DNA from: Flavobacterium sp. 1
Lineage (GTDB): Bacteria; Bacteroidota; Bacteroidia; Flavobacteriales; Flavobacteriaceae
Direction of reading: 5' to 3'
Assembly (NCBI RefSeq): GCF_002797935.1
Contig: NZ_PGER01000001.1
Span: 930,001-994,000, forward strand
Length of the DNA: 64,000 nt
Each line of letters opens with the position of its first letter. Within the stretch, counting starts at the first letter, position 1. Of this stretch, positions 45,601-51,887 are shown in pieces. The notes below the pieces were generated by a model. That model saw nothing but the letters and a program-made list of their open reading frames with translations. It was not told where the DNA came from and searched no databases. The position numbers and the translations under genes are program-made.

Positions 45601-48600
45601 CCTCTTACGGAAATAATATCAATGCGGGAACAGCTTCGGCGGGCTATGCTTATGCGGGCGATGCGAACCATGACGGCAGCAGCGACAGCAAGACTTTTGA
45701 AATCGGCAAAGCCTCCAGCACCACCGTGGTTACCATCAACGGCGGTCCGTTCACCTATACAGGCGCCGCAATCGAGCCTGCGACTGTGAGCGTAACGGGC
45801 GCAGGAGGCCTGAATTTAGCGCCAACAGCCTCTTACGGAAACAACACCAATGCGGGAACAGCTTCGGCGAGCTATGCTTATACAGGCGATGCGAACCATG
45901 ACGGCAGCAGCGACAGCAAAGACTTTACCATCGGCAAAGCCTCCAGCACAACCGTGGTTACTATCAACGGCGGTCCGTTCACCTATACGGGCGCTGCAAT
46001 CGAGCCTGCGACAGTGAGCGTAACGGGCGCAGGAAGTTTGAATATGTCACCAACAGCCTCTTACGGAAATAATATCAATGCGGGAACAGCTTCGGCGAGC
46101 TATGCTTATGCGGGCGATGCGAACCATGACGGCAGCAGCGACAGCAAGACTTTTGAAATCGGCAAAGCCTCCAGCACCACCGCGGTTACCATCAACGGCG
46201 GTCCGTTCACCTATACAGGGGCTGCAATCGAGCCGGCGACCGTGAGCGTAACGGGCGCGGGAGGACTGAATTTAGCGCCAACAGCATCCTACGGAAACAA
46301 CACCGATGCGGGAACAGCTTCGGCGGGCTATACTTTTGCGGGCGACGCGAACCATGACGGCAGCAGCGACAGCAAGGACTTTACCATCGGCAAAGCATCG
46401 AGCACCACCGTGGTTACCATCAACGGCGGTCCGTTCACCTATACAGGCGCGGCAATCGAGCCTGCGACAGTGAGCGTAACGGGCGCGGGAGGACTGAATT
46501 TAGCGCCAACGGCTTCTTACGGAAACAACACCAATGCGGGAACAGCTTCGGCGGGCTACACTTTTGCGGGCGATGCGAACCATGACGGCAGCAGCGACAG
46601 CAAGGACTTTACCATCGGCAAAGCATCGAGCACCACCGTGGTTACCATCAACGGCGGTCCGTTCACCTATACAGGCGCGGCAATCGAGCCGGCAACCGTG
46701 AGCGTAACGGGCGCGGGAGGACTGAATTTAGCGCCAACGGCTTCTTACGGAAACAACACCAATGCGGGAACAGCTTCGGCGGGCTACACTTTTGCGGGCG
46801 ATGCGAACCATGACGGCAGCAGCGACAGCAAGGACTTTACCATCGGCAAAGCATCGAGCACCACCGTGGTTACCATCAACGGCGGTCCGTTCACCTATAC
46901 AGGCGCGGCAATCGAGCCGGCAACCGTGAGCGTAACGGGCGCGGGAGGACTGAATATGTCACCAACAGCATCCTACAACAGCAACACCAATGCGGGAACA
47001 GCTTCGGCGGGCTATACTTTTGCGGGCGACGCAAACCATGACGGCAGCAGCGACAGCAAGGACTTTACCATCGGCAAAGCCTCCAGCACCACCGTTGTTA
47101 CGATCAACGGCGGTCCGTTCACCTATACGGGCGCTGCAATCGAGCCTGCGACAGTGAGCGTAACGGGCGCAGGAAGTTTGAATATGTCACCAACGGCCTC
47201 TTACGGAAATAATATCAATGCGGGAACAGCTTCGGCGAGCTATGCTTATGCGGGCGATGCGAACCATGACGGCAGCAGCGACAGCAAAGACTTTACCATC
47301 GGCAAAGCCTCAAGCACCACCGCGGTTACCATCAACGGCGGTCCGTTCACCTTTACAGGTTCGGCAATCGAGCCGGCGACAGTTAGCGTAACGGGCGCGG
47401 GAGGCCTGAATATGTCACCAACGGCTTCCTATAACAGCAACACCAATGCGGGAACAGCTTCGGCGAGCTATACTTTTTCGGGCGATGCGAACCATGAGGG
47501 CAGCAGCGACAGCAAGACTTTTGAAATCGGCAAGGCAAATCCAACAATTGTAGTTACACCATACAGTGTTACCTATGATACTGTGGCACATACAGCAACA
47601 GGAACTGCCAAAGGAGTTCAAGGAGCAGCTTTAGCAGGATTGAATTTAGGTGAAACCATTCATACCAATGCAGGAACATATACTAGTGATGCTTGGGTAT
47701 TTACCGATGTCACTGGAAACTACAATAATGCTAATGGAACTGTAAACAATACCATAAGCAAAGCCAATACTAGCGTAAGTGCGACAGGAGGTATGTTTAA
47801 TTTTGATGATAATGCTCATGCAGTGACTGCTCATGCTATTGGTATTGGAGGTATTAATATTACCACTCCGTTTACTTTTAGTTATGTTGGAACAAATTGT
47901 GCAGGAACTTATAATTCTGGATCTGCACCTTCTGCTCCTGGGACTTATACTGCAATGGCAGCATTCGGGGGCAATTCCAATTATAATGGTTCTTCAGCAA
48001 CTGCCAATATTAGCATTACGTCTATAATGACAGCAAGCGCTACAGGTACTAACAATGTTTGTAATGCTGGTAATACAGGTACTGCAACAGTTATACCAAC
48101 CCTTGGTAAGAGTCCATATTCCTATTTGTGGAGTAATGGTGCTTTAACACAAACGATAACTGGTTTGGTTGCGGGTGCTTATAATGTAACAGTAACGGAC
48201 GCTAATAATTGTACAAAAACTGCTTCTTATACTGTTACGCAGCCATTAGCTTTGTCTGCGACTATTACAACCAATAATCCTAATCTTTACTTTGGCTATT
48301 CTGGTGATCAGGCAGCAACTATTACAGTAAAACCAATAGGAGGAAAAGCACCTTACCGAGTAGAAATAATGATGGTAGATCCTTTGCCTGCTTCACCATC
48401 CCGTCCAATTGAACGTGTGGGAGGTAAGCTCATCTGTGATTATATTAACACTACTGGTGATGAAACTTGGACAAGCGTAGGGACAACATATCAAACCATT
48501 AATTCGTGTATGGTACAACCAAAATCTATTTCAAGTAATCCAGCCAGTACAAGTTTTAATAATATTCCTTTAAATGGAAGTTATTCTGTAAATGTTACTT

Positions 48601-49178
48601 TGCTTGCTGATGCCCGATTTATTGCTACGGTAGTTGATGCTAATGGATGCTCTTATACCATACCATACAATCAGTCAGTTGGGGTTGATGCTGAAGATGC
48701 ACGTTGTTTTGCTGGGAATAGTGGTGTTGTAAAAGTGGCGATATGTCATCAAACGGGAAGTGCTAAGAATCCATGTACGGCTATTTGCGTTGATCAGTCG
48801 GCAGTGCAGGAACATCTTAATCACGGAGACTTTTTGGGTAAATGCACGAATGACTGTAAGCCTCAAGGGTCTAATGCAAAAAACATTCATTCTGAAAAAA
48901 TGCTTATTGAAGCAACAGCTACAGATATAGAACCTGCTGAATTTGCCGTAAAAGTTTTCCCTAATCCAAGCGACAGTCAGTTTACTTTAGTGACGGAAGG
49001 GGGTAATAATGAAAAAGTGGAGGTATTAGTATATGATATGTTTGCACGCAGAGTAAAACGTATCGAAAAAAATGATAATCAACCAATTGTTTTTGGAGAA
49101 GAATTTTCTTCAGGAGAATATATTGTATTGATAAGACAGGGAGAAAATGCAAAAACTTTGAATCTGATAAAAAAATAA
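36654..49178 (+). CDS. Giant repetitive type IX-secreted surface protein (adhesin-like)
   Basis: 4174 residues from ATG 36654 (an in-frame TTG at 36645 is less likely). Domains in order: signal peptide (KIFLPKSAIFTFAFLIANLF, cleaved near CFGQ); an N-terminal beta domain (ADYQPGDAVIVTGTGWQPG, residues about 35-125); an Ig-like domain near 240-335 (GKTITFYINGTSVGTGTTNA); MBG-like domains to 507; 41 units of 76 residues (508-3623); MBG-like domains; an SprB-like repeat (PYSYLWSNGALTQTITGL, about 3790-3865); a Cys/His segment (VAICHQTG ... HLNHGDFLGKC, about 4025-4065); and a type IX secretion C-terminal domain (VKVFPNPSDSQFTLVTEGG to the final LNLIKK). SprB-like adhesins of flavobacteria act in gliding and attachment; that role is inferred here. 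The repeat part is G+C-rich, unlike the ends. Own terminator downstream. Confidence 0.9.
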   Translation: MKIFLPKSAIFTFAFLIANLFFANVCFGQATVMTDKADYQPGDAVIVTGTGWQPGETVSLHFIETPQVCTSNHDRLTVADSNGNIYYNQFLINIKHLGVSFVLTAIGQSSNLSAEVLFTDAGYQFDAVGLPSSTSVVVNYTISGTGSGNGTFNTTSFIPPATAGNNNNNKTITVNSYTPTYSPAPSIKYSILNYSLRVGPSGSPITQQTSNVFAVGGNSPSEAVLFTANYGALVAASNVVGIYGSSVLLTSTFYSNYQTSAPISGKTITFYINGTSVGTGTTNASGVATLNLDLTNVPSLGKLNSGTYTITSSFAGDVSYLAISSANSTSGLLTVNKKSITITAANQTVVYGTSVATVTGAGTYTAAGFVAPDTSAVIGGTAAYTTNYTATTPAATPGINIVPGVSGLIAANYSFTPVNGTVTVGKANSTITATGANLFTYNGLPQGPGTSTVTGSTGAVSYKYSGVLPTVYSQSATRPVNAGTYQVIATVAADSNYNGKDSDPFGFTIGKASSTTVVTINGGPFTYTGAAIEPATVSVTGAGGLNLAPTASYGSNTDAGTASASYTFAGDANHDGSSDSKDFTIGKASSTTVVTINGGPFAYTGAAIEPATVSVTGAGGLNLAPTASYNSNTDAGTASAGYTFAGDANHDGSSDSKDFTIGKASSTTVVTINGGPFTYTGAAIEPATVSVTGAGGLNLAPTASYNSNTDAGTASAGYTFAGDANHDGSSDSKDFTIGKASSTTVVTINGGPFTYTGAAIEPATVSVTGAGGLNLAPTASYNSNTNAGTASAGYTFAGDANHDGSSDSKTFEIGKASSTTVVTINGGPFTYTGAAIEPATVSVTGAGGLNLAPTASYGSNTDAGTASASYTFAGDANHDGSSDSKDFTIGKASSTTVVTINGGPFTYTGAAIEPATVSVTGAGSLNMSPTASYGNNTNAGTASAGYTFAGDANHDGSSDSKDFTIGKASSTTVVTISGGPFTYTGAAIEPATVSVTGAGGLNMSPTASYNSNTNAGTASAGYTFAGDANHDGSSDSKNFTIGKASSTTVVTINGGPFTYTGAAIEPATVSVTGAGGLNLAPTASYGNNTNAGTASASYAFAGDANHDGSSDSKNFTIGKASSTTVVTINGGPFTYTGAAIEPATVSVTGAGGLNLAPTASYGNNTDAGTASAGYTFAGDANHDGSSDSKDFTIGKASSTTVVTINGGPFTYTGAAIEPATVSVTGAGSLNMSPTASYGNNTNAGTASASYTFAGDANHDGSSDSKDFTIGKASSTTVVTINGGPFTYTGAAIEPATVSVTGAGGLNLTPIASYGNNTNAGTVSAGYTFAGDANHEASSDSKTFEIGKASSTTVVTINGGPFAYTGSAIEPATVSVTGAGGLNMSPAASYGNNTNAGTASASYTFAGDANHDGSSDSKDFTIGKASSTTVVTINGDPFTYTGAAIEPATVSVTGAGSLNMSPTASYGNNINAGTASASYAYAGDANHDGSSDSKDFTIGKASSTTVVTISGGPFTYTGAAIEPATVSVTGAGGLNMSPTASYNSNTNAGTASAGYTFAGDANHDGSSDSKDFTIGKASSTTVVTINGGPFTYTGAAIEPATVSVTGAGGLNLAPTASYGSNTDAGTASASYAFAGDANHGGSSDSKDFTIGKASSTTVVTINGGPFTYTGAAIEPATVSVTGAGGLNLAPTASYGNNTNAGTASAGYTFAGDANHDGSSDSKDFTIGKASSTTVVTINGGPFTYTGAAIEPATVSVTGAGGLNLAPTASYGNNTNAGTASAGYTFAGDANHDGSSDSKDFTIGKASSTTVVTINGGPFTYTGAAIEPATVSVTGAGGLNLAPTASYGNNTNAGTASAGYTFAGDANHDGSSDSKDFTIGKASSTTVVTINGGPFTYTGAAIEPATVSVTGAGGLNMSPTASYNSNTNAGTASAGYTFAGDANHDGSSDSKDFTIGKASSTTVVTINGGPFTYTGAAIEPATVSVTGAGSLNMSPTASYGNNINAGTASAGYAYAGDANHDGSSDSKTFEIGKASSTTVVTINGGPFTYTGAAIEPATVSVTGAGGLNLAPTASYGNNTNAGTASASYAYTGDANHDGSSDSKDFTIGKASSTTVVTINGGPFTYTGAAIEPATVSVTGAGSLNMSPTASYGNNINAGTASASYAYAGDANHDGSSDSKTFEIGKASSTTAVTINGGPFTYTGAAIEPATVSVTGAGGLNLAPTASYGNNTDAGTASAGYTFAGDANHDGSSDSKDFTIGKASSTTVVTINGGPFTYTGAAIEPATVSVTGAGGLNLAPTASYNSNTNAGTASAGYTFAGDANHDGSSDSKTFEIGKASSTTVVTINGGPFTYTGAAIEPATVSVTGAGGLNLAPTASYGSNTDAGTASAGYTFAGDANHDGSSDSKDFTIGKASSTTVVTINGGPFTYTGAAIEPATVSVTGAGGLNLAPTASYGSNTDAGTASASYAFAGDANHGGSSDSKDFTIGKASSTTVVTINGGPFTYTGAAIEPATVSVTGAGGLNLAPTASYGNNTNAGTASAGYTFAGDANHDGSSDSKDFTIGKASSTTVVTINGGPFTYTGAAIEPATVSVTGAGGLNLAPTASYGNNTNAGTASAGYTFAGDANHDGSSDSKDFTIGKASSTTVVTINGGPFTYTGAAIEPATVSVTGAGGLNLAPTASYGNNTNAGTASAGYTFAGDANHDGSSDSKDFTIGKASSTTVVTINGGPFTYTGAAIEPATVSVTGAGGLNMSPTASYNSNTNAGTASASYTFAGDANHDGSSDSKDFTIGKASSTTVVTINGGPFTYTGAAIEPATVSVTGAGSLNMSPTASYGNNINAGTASASYAYAGDANHDGSSDSKDFTIGKASSTTVVTISGGPFTYTGAAIEPATVSVTGAGGLNMSPTASYNSNTNAGTASAGYTFAGDANHDGSSDSKDFTIGKASSTTVVTINGGPFTYTGAAIEPATVSVTGAGSLNMSPTASYGNNINAGTASAGYAYAGDANHDGSSDSKTFEIGKASSTTVVTINGGPFTYTGAAIEPATVSVTGAGGLNLAPTASYGNNTNAGTASASYAYTGDANHDGSSDSKDFTIGKASSTTVVTINGGPFTYTGAAIEPATVSVTGAGSLNMSPTASYGNNINAGTASASYAYAGDANHDGSSDSKTFEIGKASSTTAVTINGGPFTYTGAAIEPATVSVTGAGGLNLAPTASYGNNTDAGTASAGYTFAGDANHDGSSDSKDFTIGKASSTTVVTINGGPFTYTGAAIEPATVSVTGAGGLNLAPTASYGNNTNAGTASAGYTFAGDANHDGSSDSKDFTIGKASSTTVVTINGGPFTYTGAAIEPATVSVTGAGGLNLAPTASYGNNTNAGTASAGYTFAGDANHDGSSDSKDFTIGKASSTTVVTINGGPFTYTGAAIEPATVSVTGAGGLNMSPTASYNSNTNAGTASAGYTFAGDANHDGSSDSKDFTIGKASSTTVVTINGGPFTYTGAAIEPATVSVTGAGSLNMSPTASYGNNINAGTASASYAYAGDANHDGSSDSKDFTIGKASSTTAVTINGGPFTFTGSAIEPATVSVTGAGGLNMSPTASYNSNTNAGTASASYTFSGDANHEGSSDSKTFEIGKANPTIVVTPYSVTYDTVAHTATGTAKGVQGAALAGLNLGETIHTNAGTYTSDAWVFTDVTGNYNNANGTVNNTISKANTSVSATGGMFNFDDNAHAVTAHAIGIGGINITTPFTFSYVGTNCAGTYNSGSAPSAPGTYTAMAAFGGNSNYNGSSATANISITSIMTASATGTNNVCNAGNTGTATVIPTLGKSPYSYLWSNGALTQTITGLVAGAYNVTVTDANNCTKTASYTVTQPLALSATITTNNPNLYFGYSGDQAATITVKPIGGKAPYRVEIMMVDPLPASPSRPIERVGGKLICDYINTTGDETWTSVGTTYQTINSCMVQPKSISSNPASTSFNNIPLNGSYSVNVTLLADARFIATVVDANGCSYTIPYNQSVGVDAEDARCFAGNSGVVKVAICHQTGSAKNPCTAICVDQSAVQEHLNHGDFLGKCTNDCKPQGSNAKNIHSEKMLIEATATDIEPAEFAVKVFPNPSDSQFTLVTEGGNNEKVEVLVYDMFARRVKRIEKNDNQPIVFGEEFSSGEYIVLIRQGENAKTLNLIKK
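38175..47522 (+). repeat. Tandem array of 41 in-frame 228-bp repeats
   Basis: Spacing between the first and last ATCGGCAA junctions is 9348 bases, exactly 41 x 228. A unit codes for IGKASSTTVVTINGGPFTYT, then a SVTGAGGLNLAPTASYG segment, then FAGDANHDGSSDSKDFT. Variation is limited to a few alternative blocks (LNLAPTASYG or LNMSPTASYN; GNNTNAG, GSNTDAG or GNNINAG; SAGYTF, SASYAF or SASYAY; KDFT or KTFE). The first unit counts 134 G+C of 228 (59%). Units 15-25 recur as units 26-38 with a two-unit insertion. Unit 41 is the most diverged (FTFTGSAIE, SGDANHEGSS), as expected at an array edge. Confidence 0.97.
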
Positions 49179-49202
49179 ATTATTAAAAGAGTTTTTAAAT
49201 TA

Positions 49203-49239
49203 AAGCCTTCCAGATTGTTTTTGGAAGGCTTCGTTTTTT
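49203..49239 (+). terminator. Terminator after the giant gene
   Basis: 10-bp stem AAGCCTTCCA / TGGAAGGCTT followed by CG and a T-tract, 25 bases after the stop. Confidence 0.85.
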
Positions 49240-49287
49240 ATAAAAATTAGAGTGATTTTGTATAGTTTGAAATGGCAAGTAATGTCA

Positions 49288-49956
49288 TTACTTTTCGAAA
49301 ATTACTGTACTTGCCGTTGCGCCAAGATCCAGTAGGCTTTTAGTGATGTTTTTTACAAAATCAGTAGGGCCACAAACATAAAAGTTCTGACTGAAGTCGG
49401 CTATGGTTTCAATTAAGAAATTGCGATCTATTCTTTTTTCTTGAAATCCTATCACATTTTCCCGTGTGTATATTTTTAAAAAATCTTTCTTTAGCATTTT
49501 TTGTAATTCTTCGACCATAATTACATCCTCTACAGTTTTGTTGCTGTAAATGAGTTTGTTGCCTGAGAGTAGTTGTTGTTTGTATAAATCACGAAAAATG
49601 GAAATAAATGGGGTGATGCCAGCTCCTCCAGCAATAAATGTCCCTTTTCCTTTGTATTGAATGGCTCCGAAAACATCGTGAAGTATCAATTCGGCTCCGG
49701 CATTGATACTGCCAAGCTTATTGGTCACACCCTCATGATCTTTGTAAATCTTGATCATAAATTCGAGATAGTTTTGTTCGTTTAAATTGGTAAAGGTGAA
49801 AGGGCGTAATTTGTCTTCCCATTCAGGAAGGTTTATGGAAACATCGGTAGCTTGCCCCGGAATAAAATTATATCCAGCGGGTTTTTCTGTCACAAAGCAT
49901 TTTACGTCATGGGTGATGTAAAATGCTTTAAGAACTTTTACAATTGGTGTTTCCAT
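49288..49956 (-). CDS. Ferredoxin/flavodoxin reductase-like FAD-NAD(P)-binding protein
   Basis: 222 residues. FAD-binding beta-barrel with RPFTFTNLNEQNYLEFMIKI (variant of the RxYS motif), a GAELILHDVFGAIQYKG segment, the NAD(P)-binding GTFIAGGAGITPFISIFRDL, and the C-terminal FYVCGPTDFVKNI with CGP motif. No iron-sulfur motif, so it is a stand-alone reductase of the ferredoxin-NADP reductase superfamily. The electron acceptor is unknown. It starts 5 bases after the slipin gene on the minus strand, so the two are probably one transcript. Confidence 0.9.
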   Translation of the reverse strand: METPIVKVLKAFYITHDVKCFVTEKPAGYNFIPGQATDVSINLPEWEDKLRPFTFTNLNEQNYLEFMIKIYKDHEGVTNKLGSINAGAELILHDVFGAIQYKGKGTFIAGGAGITPFISIFRDLYKQQLLSGNKLIYSNKTVEDVIMVEELQKMLKKDFLKIYTRENVIGFQEKRIDRNFLIETIADFSQNFYVCGPTDFVKNITKSLLDLGATASTVIFEK

Positions 49957-49961
49957 AGTGG

Positions 49962-50735
49962 TTATTGTTGATTCAAATTACTTTCATTACTCAGTTTTGA
50001 CAAACTTTTTGCGGCGTTTGTGAAGTCTGATGGTATGAGGATTACGGTGGTGGTATTGTTGTCTATCCCTATTTCAGCCAGCATTTGCATACGTCTTAAT
50101 TCTAATGCAATTGGGCTTTCTTCCATTCTTTTTGCTCCCTGTGTTAGTTTTATGGATGCTTCCAATTCGGCTTCCGCTTTTACAATTCGAGCTCTTTTTT
50201 CTCTTATTGCTTCCGCTTCGCGTGCCATGGCTCTTTGCATTGCTTCTGGAATTTCAACATCTTTCATTTCGACCATTTCAATTTTTATTCCCCATGGTTC
50301 GGTTGCCGAATCTACAATTTTTTGAAGCGTTCCATTGATTTGTTCTCTTTCTCTTAATACTTCATCTAGAGAATGCTGTCCGATAATGTTTCGTAATGCA
50401 GTAACCGAAAATTGATAAACTGCCTTATTGTAGTCTGCCACTTTGATAATTGCATTTTCAGGATTCGTTATTTTGAACCACAGTACAGCATTTACTTTAA
50501 TCGTTACGCTGTCTTTTGTAATGGTTTCCTGCTGTTCCAAATCAACAGTTTTTGTTCGAATGTCTACCCGTTGCTGTCTTTCGATGAAAGGGATGATCCA
50601 ATAAATCCCAGGACCCATTATGTTTCTGTAACGACCAAGTCTAAATATCACTCCACGCTGATATTCTTGTGCGATACGAATACCTCCTATAAGGAACATA
50701 GCGAATATGGTTAAGGTAATTTGCAAAGGTGTCAT
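49962..50735 (-). CDS. Slipin (stomatin-like SPFH/Band 7 protein)
   Basis: 257 residues. One N-terminal membrane segment (LQITLTIFAMFLIGGIRIA), then the SPFH domain: EYQRGVIFRLGRYRNIMGPG, IYWIIPFIERQQRVDIRTKT, ETITKDSVTIKVNAVLWFKI, VTALRNIIGQHSLDEVLRER, and the helical part with MAREAEAIREKRARIVKAEA. Bacterial slipins scaffold membrane microdomains and often sit beside an NfeD gene; none is present here, the partner being a flavin reductase-like gene. Precise role unknown. Confidence 0.94.
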   Translation of the reverse strand: MTPLQITLTIFAMFLIGGIRIAQEYQRGVIFRLGRYRNIMGPGIYWIIPFIERQQRVDIRTKTVDLEQQETITKDSVTIKVNAVLWFKITNPENAIIKVADYNKAVYQFSVTALRNIIGQHSLDEVLREREQINGTLQKIVDSATEPWGIKIEMVEMKDVEIPEAMQRAMAREAEAIREKRARIVKAEAELEASIKLTQGAKRMEESPIALELRRMQMLAEIGIDNNTTTVILIPSDFTNAAKSLSKLSNESNLNQQ

Positions 50736-50809
50736 AGTTTGTTTTTTAAGCGTCCTTTTGTTTGTAATTTTAAGAGTTATTTAATTTTTTGGAACTCTAT
50801 AATAGGGTG

Positions 50810-51655
50810 TTATTTCTCACTATAGATTACAAGAGCACTAGAATCAATAATGACATTGTTGTCAGGATATTTTTGATTCACTAGTGAATACACTTCTTCT
50901 TTTATTTTTTGTCTCATTGCGTCGTCTGTTTTACTGAGGGCGGCGACTACAGGAGCGGCAACATCATTCATTAGATCCCAATAAACATCCGTTGTTTTGC
51001 AGTTTAATTTTCCTGTAACTTCATTTTCCGAAATGTTTTTGAGACCCGCTTGCAAAAATAAATCAGACATAAATCCCGCTTTTGAACAACGAAACATTCC
51101 AGGTGCTCCGGGAGCTGGAGGAGCTATTTCTACGTTTTTGCTGATGGTTCCCATAGTGGCGGTTATCCAGAAATTTTTTTCTGGAATGTTCCAAACTGCG
51201 GTAGCAATTTTACCTCCGGGCTTAAGGACTCGTGCCATTTCTTTTATGGCCAATAGCATATCTGGGAAAAACATAAATCCAAAGCGGCAACTAATGGCAT
51301 CAAAAGTGTTATCTTCAAAAGGGAGTTCACTGACATCACACACTATGGTTTCAAAATTTCTGATTCCTCTCTTTTTTGCATTTTCTTGAGCTACTTCGAG
51401 CATTCCTTCGGCTAAGTCTGTAGAAATTACTTTTCCGCCGTTTAAATGAGATGCAATGGTCAGTCCTGGTTCTCCAGTTCCTGCGGCGACATCCAGAACG
51501 ATAGCGTCGCTTTTTAGATTGAGTAATTTAATAATTTCGTCTCCCATGGGTTTTAGAAAATCCATTGTGAGTTCATCCCATTTTTTCCAACCAGAAGAGA
51601 ATTTATTCCATGTCTCTTTCTGTTGGTCCCTGATTTGTTCAATTTCTAATTCCAT
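50810..51655 (-). CDS. Class I SAM-dependent methyltransferase (UbiE-like)
   Basis: 281 residues. Motif I VLDVAAGTGEPGLTIASHL, KVISTDLAEGMLEVAQENAK, the acidic loop VCDVSELPFEDNTFDAISCR, then RVLKPGGKIATAVW. This is a Methyltransf_11/UbiE-type Rossmann enzyme. The C-terminal 110 residues carry the substrate region and are not diagnostic. Substrate unknown; the UbiE/MenG resemblance is generic. It lies 74 bases upstream of slipin, same strand. Confidence 0.88.
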   Translation of the reverse strand: MELEIEQIRDQQKETWNKFSSGWKKWDELTMDFLKPMGDEIIKLLNLKSDAIVLDVAAGTGEPGLTIASHLNGGKVISTDLAEGMLEVAQENAKKRGIRNFETIVCDVSELPFEDNTFDAISCRFGFMFFPDMLLAIKEMARVLKPGGKIATAVWNIPEKNFWITATMGTISKNVEIAPPAPGAPGMFRCSKAGFMSDLFLQAGLKNISENEVTGKLNCKTTDVYWDLMNDVAAPVVAALSKTDDAMRQKIKEEVYSLVNQKYPDNNVIIDSSALVIYSEK

Positions 51656-51833
51656 GACAGTATAATTTGTTGTTTATAATTATATTCTGGACACAACTTT
51701 GTAAGGAAAGAAATACTATAGATTTATGGGGATATTTATTATTACGAAATAGGGTAATAAATTTAAGAATATAATAGGTCTGCTTATGTTAAAGCCATCA
51801 TATATTTTTGATAAAGCGGAGTAATAAATAAAA
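51656..51833. other. Spacer between methyltransferase and amt genes
   Basis: AT-rich; no gene, no repeat element. It holds the presumed promoter of the methyltransferase-slipin-reductase group (minus strand). Confidence 0.4.
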
Positions 51834-51865
51834 AAAACACTCTAAAATAAATTCTAGAGTGTTTT
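51834..51865 (-). terminator. Terminator after the first amt gene
   Basis: 11-bp stem AAAACACTCTA / TAGAGTGTTTT with a 10-base loop; on the minus strand it continues into a T-tract, 22 bases beyond the stop. Confidence 0.88.
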
Positions 51866-51887
51866 ATGGATATTTAGAAATTGAATG

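Noticed and set aside
38175..47522. Regular repeats considered as a CRISPR or satellite array
   Set aside because: Units are 228 bp without unique spacers and are in frame with a signal peptide and sorting domain, so it is a protein repeat.
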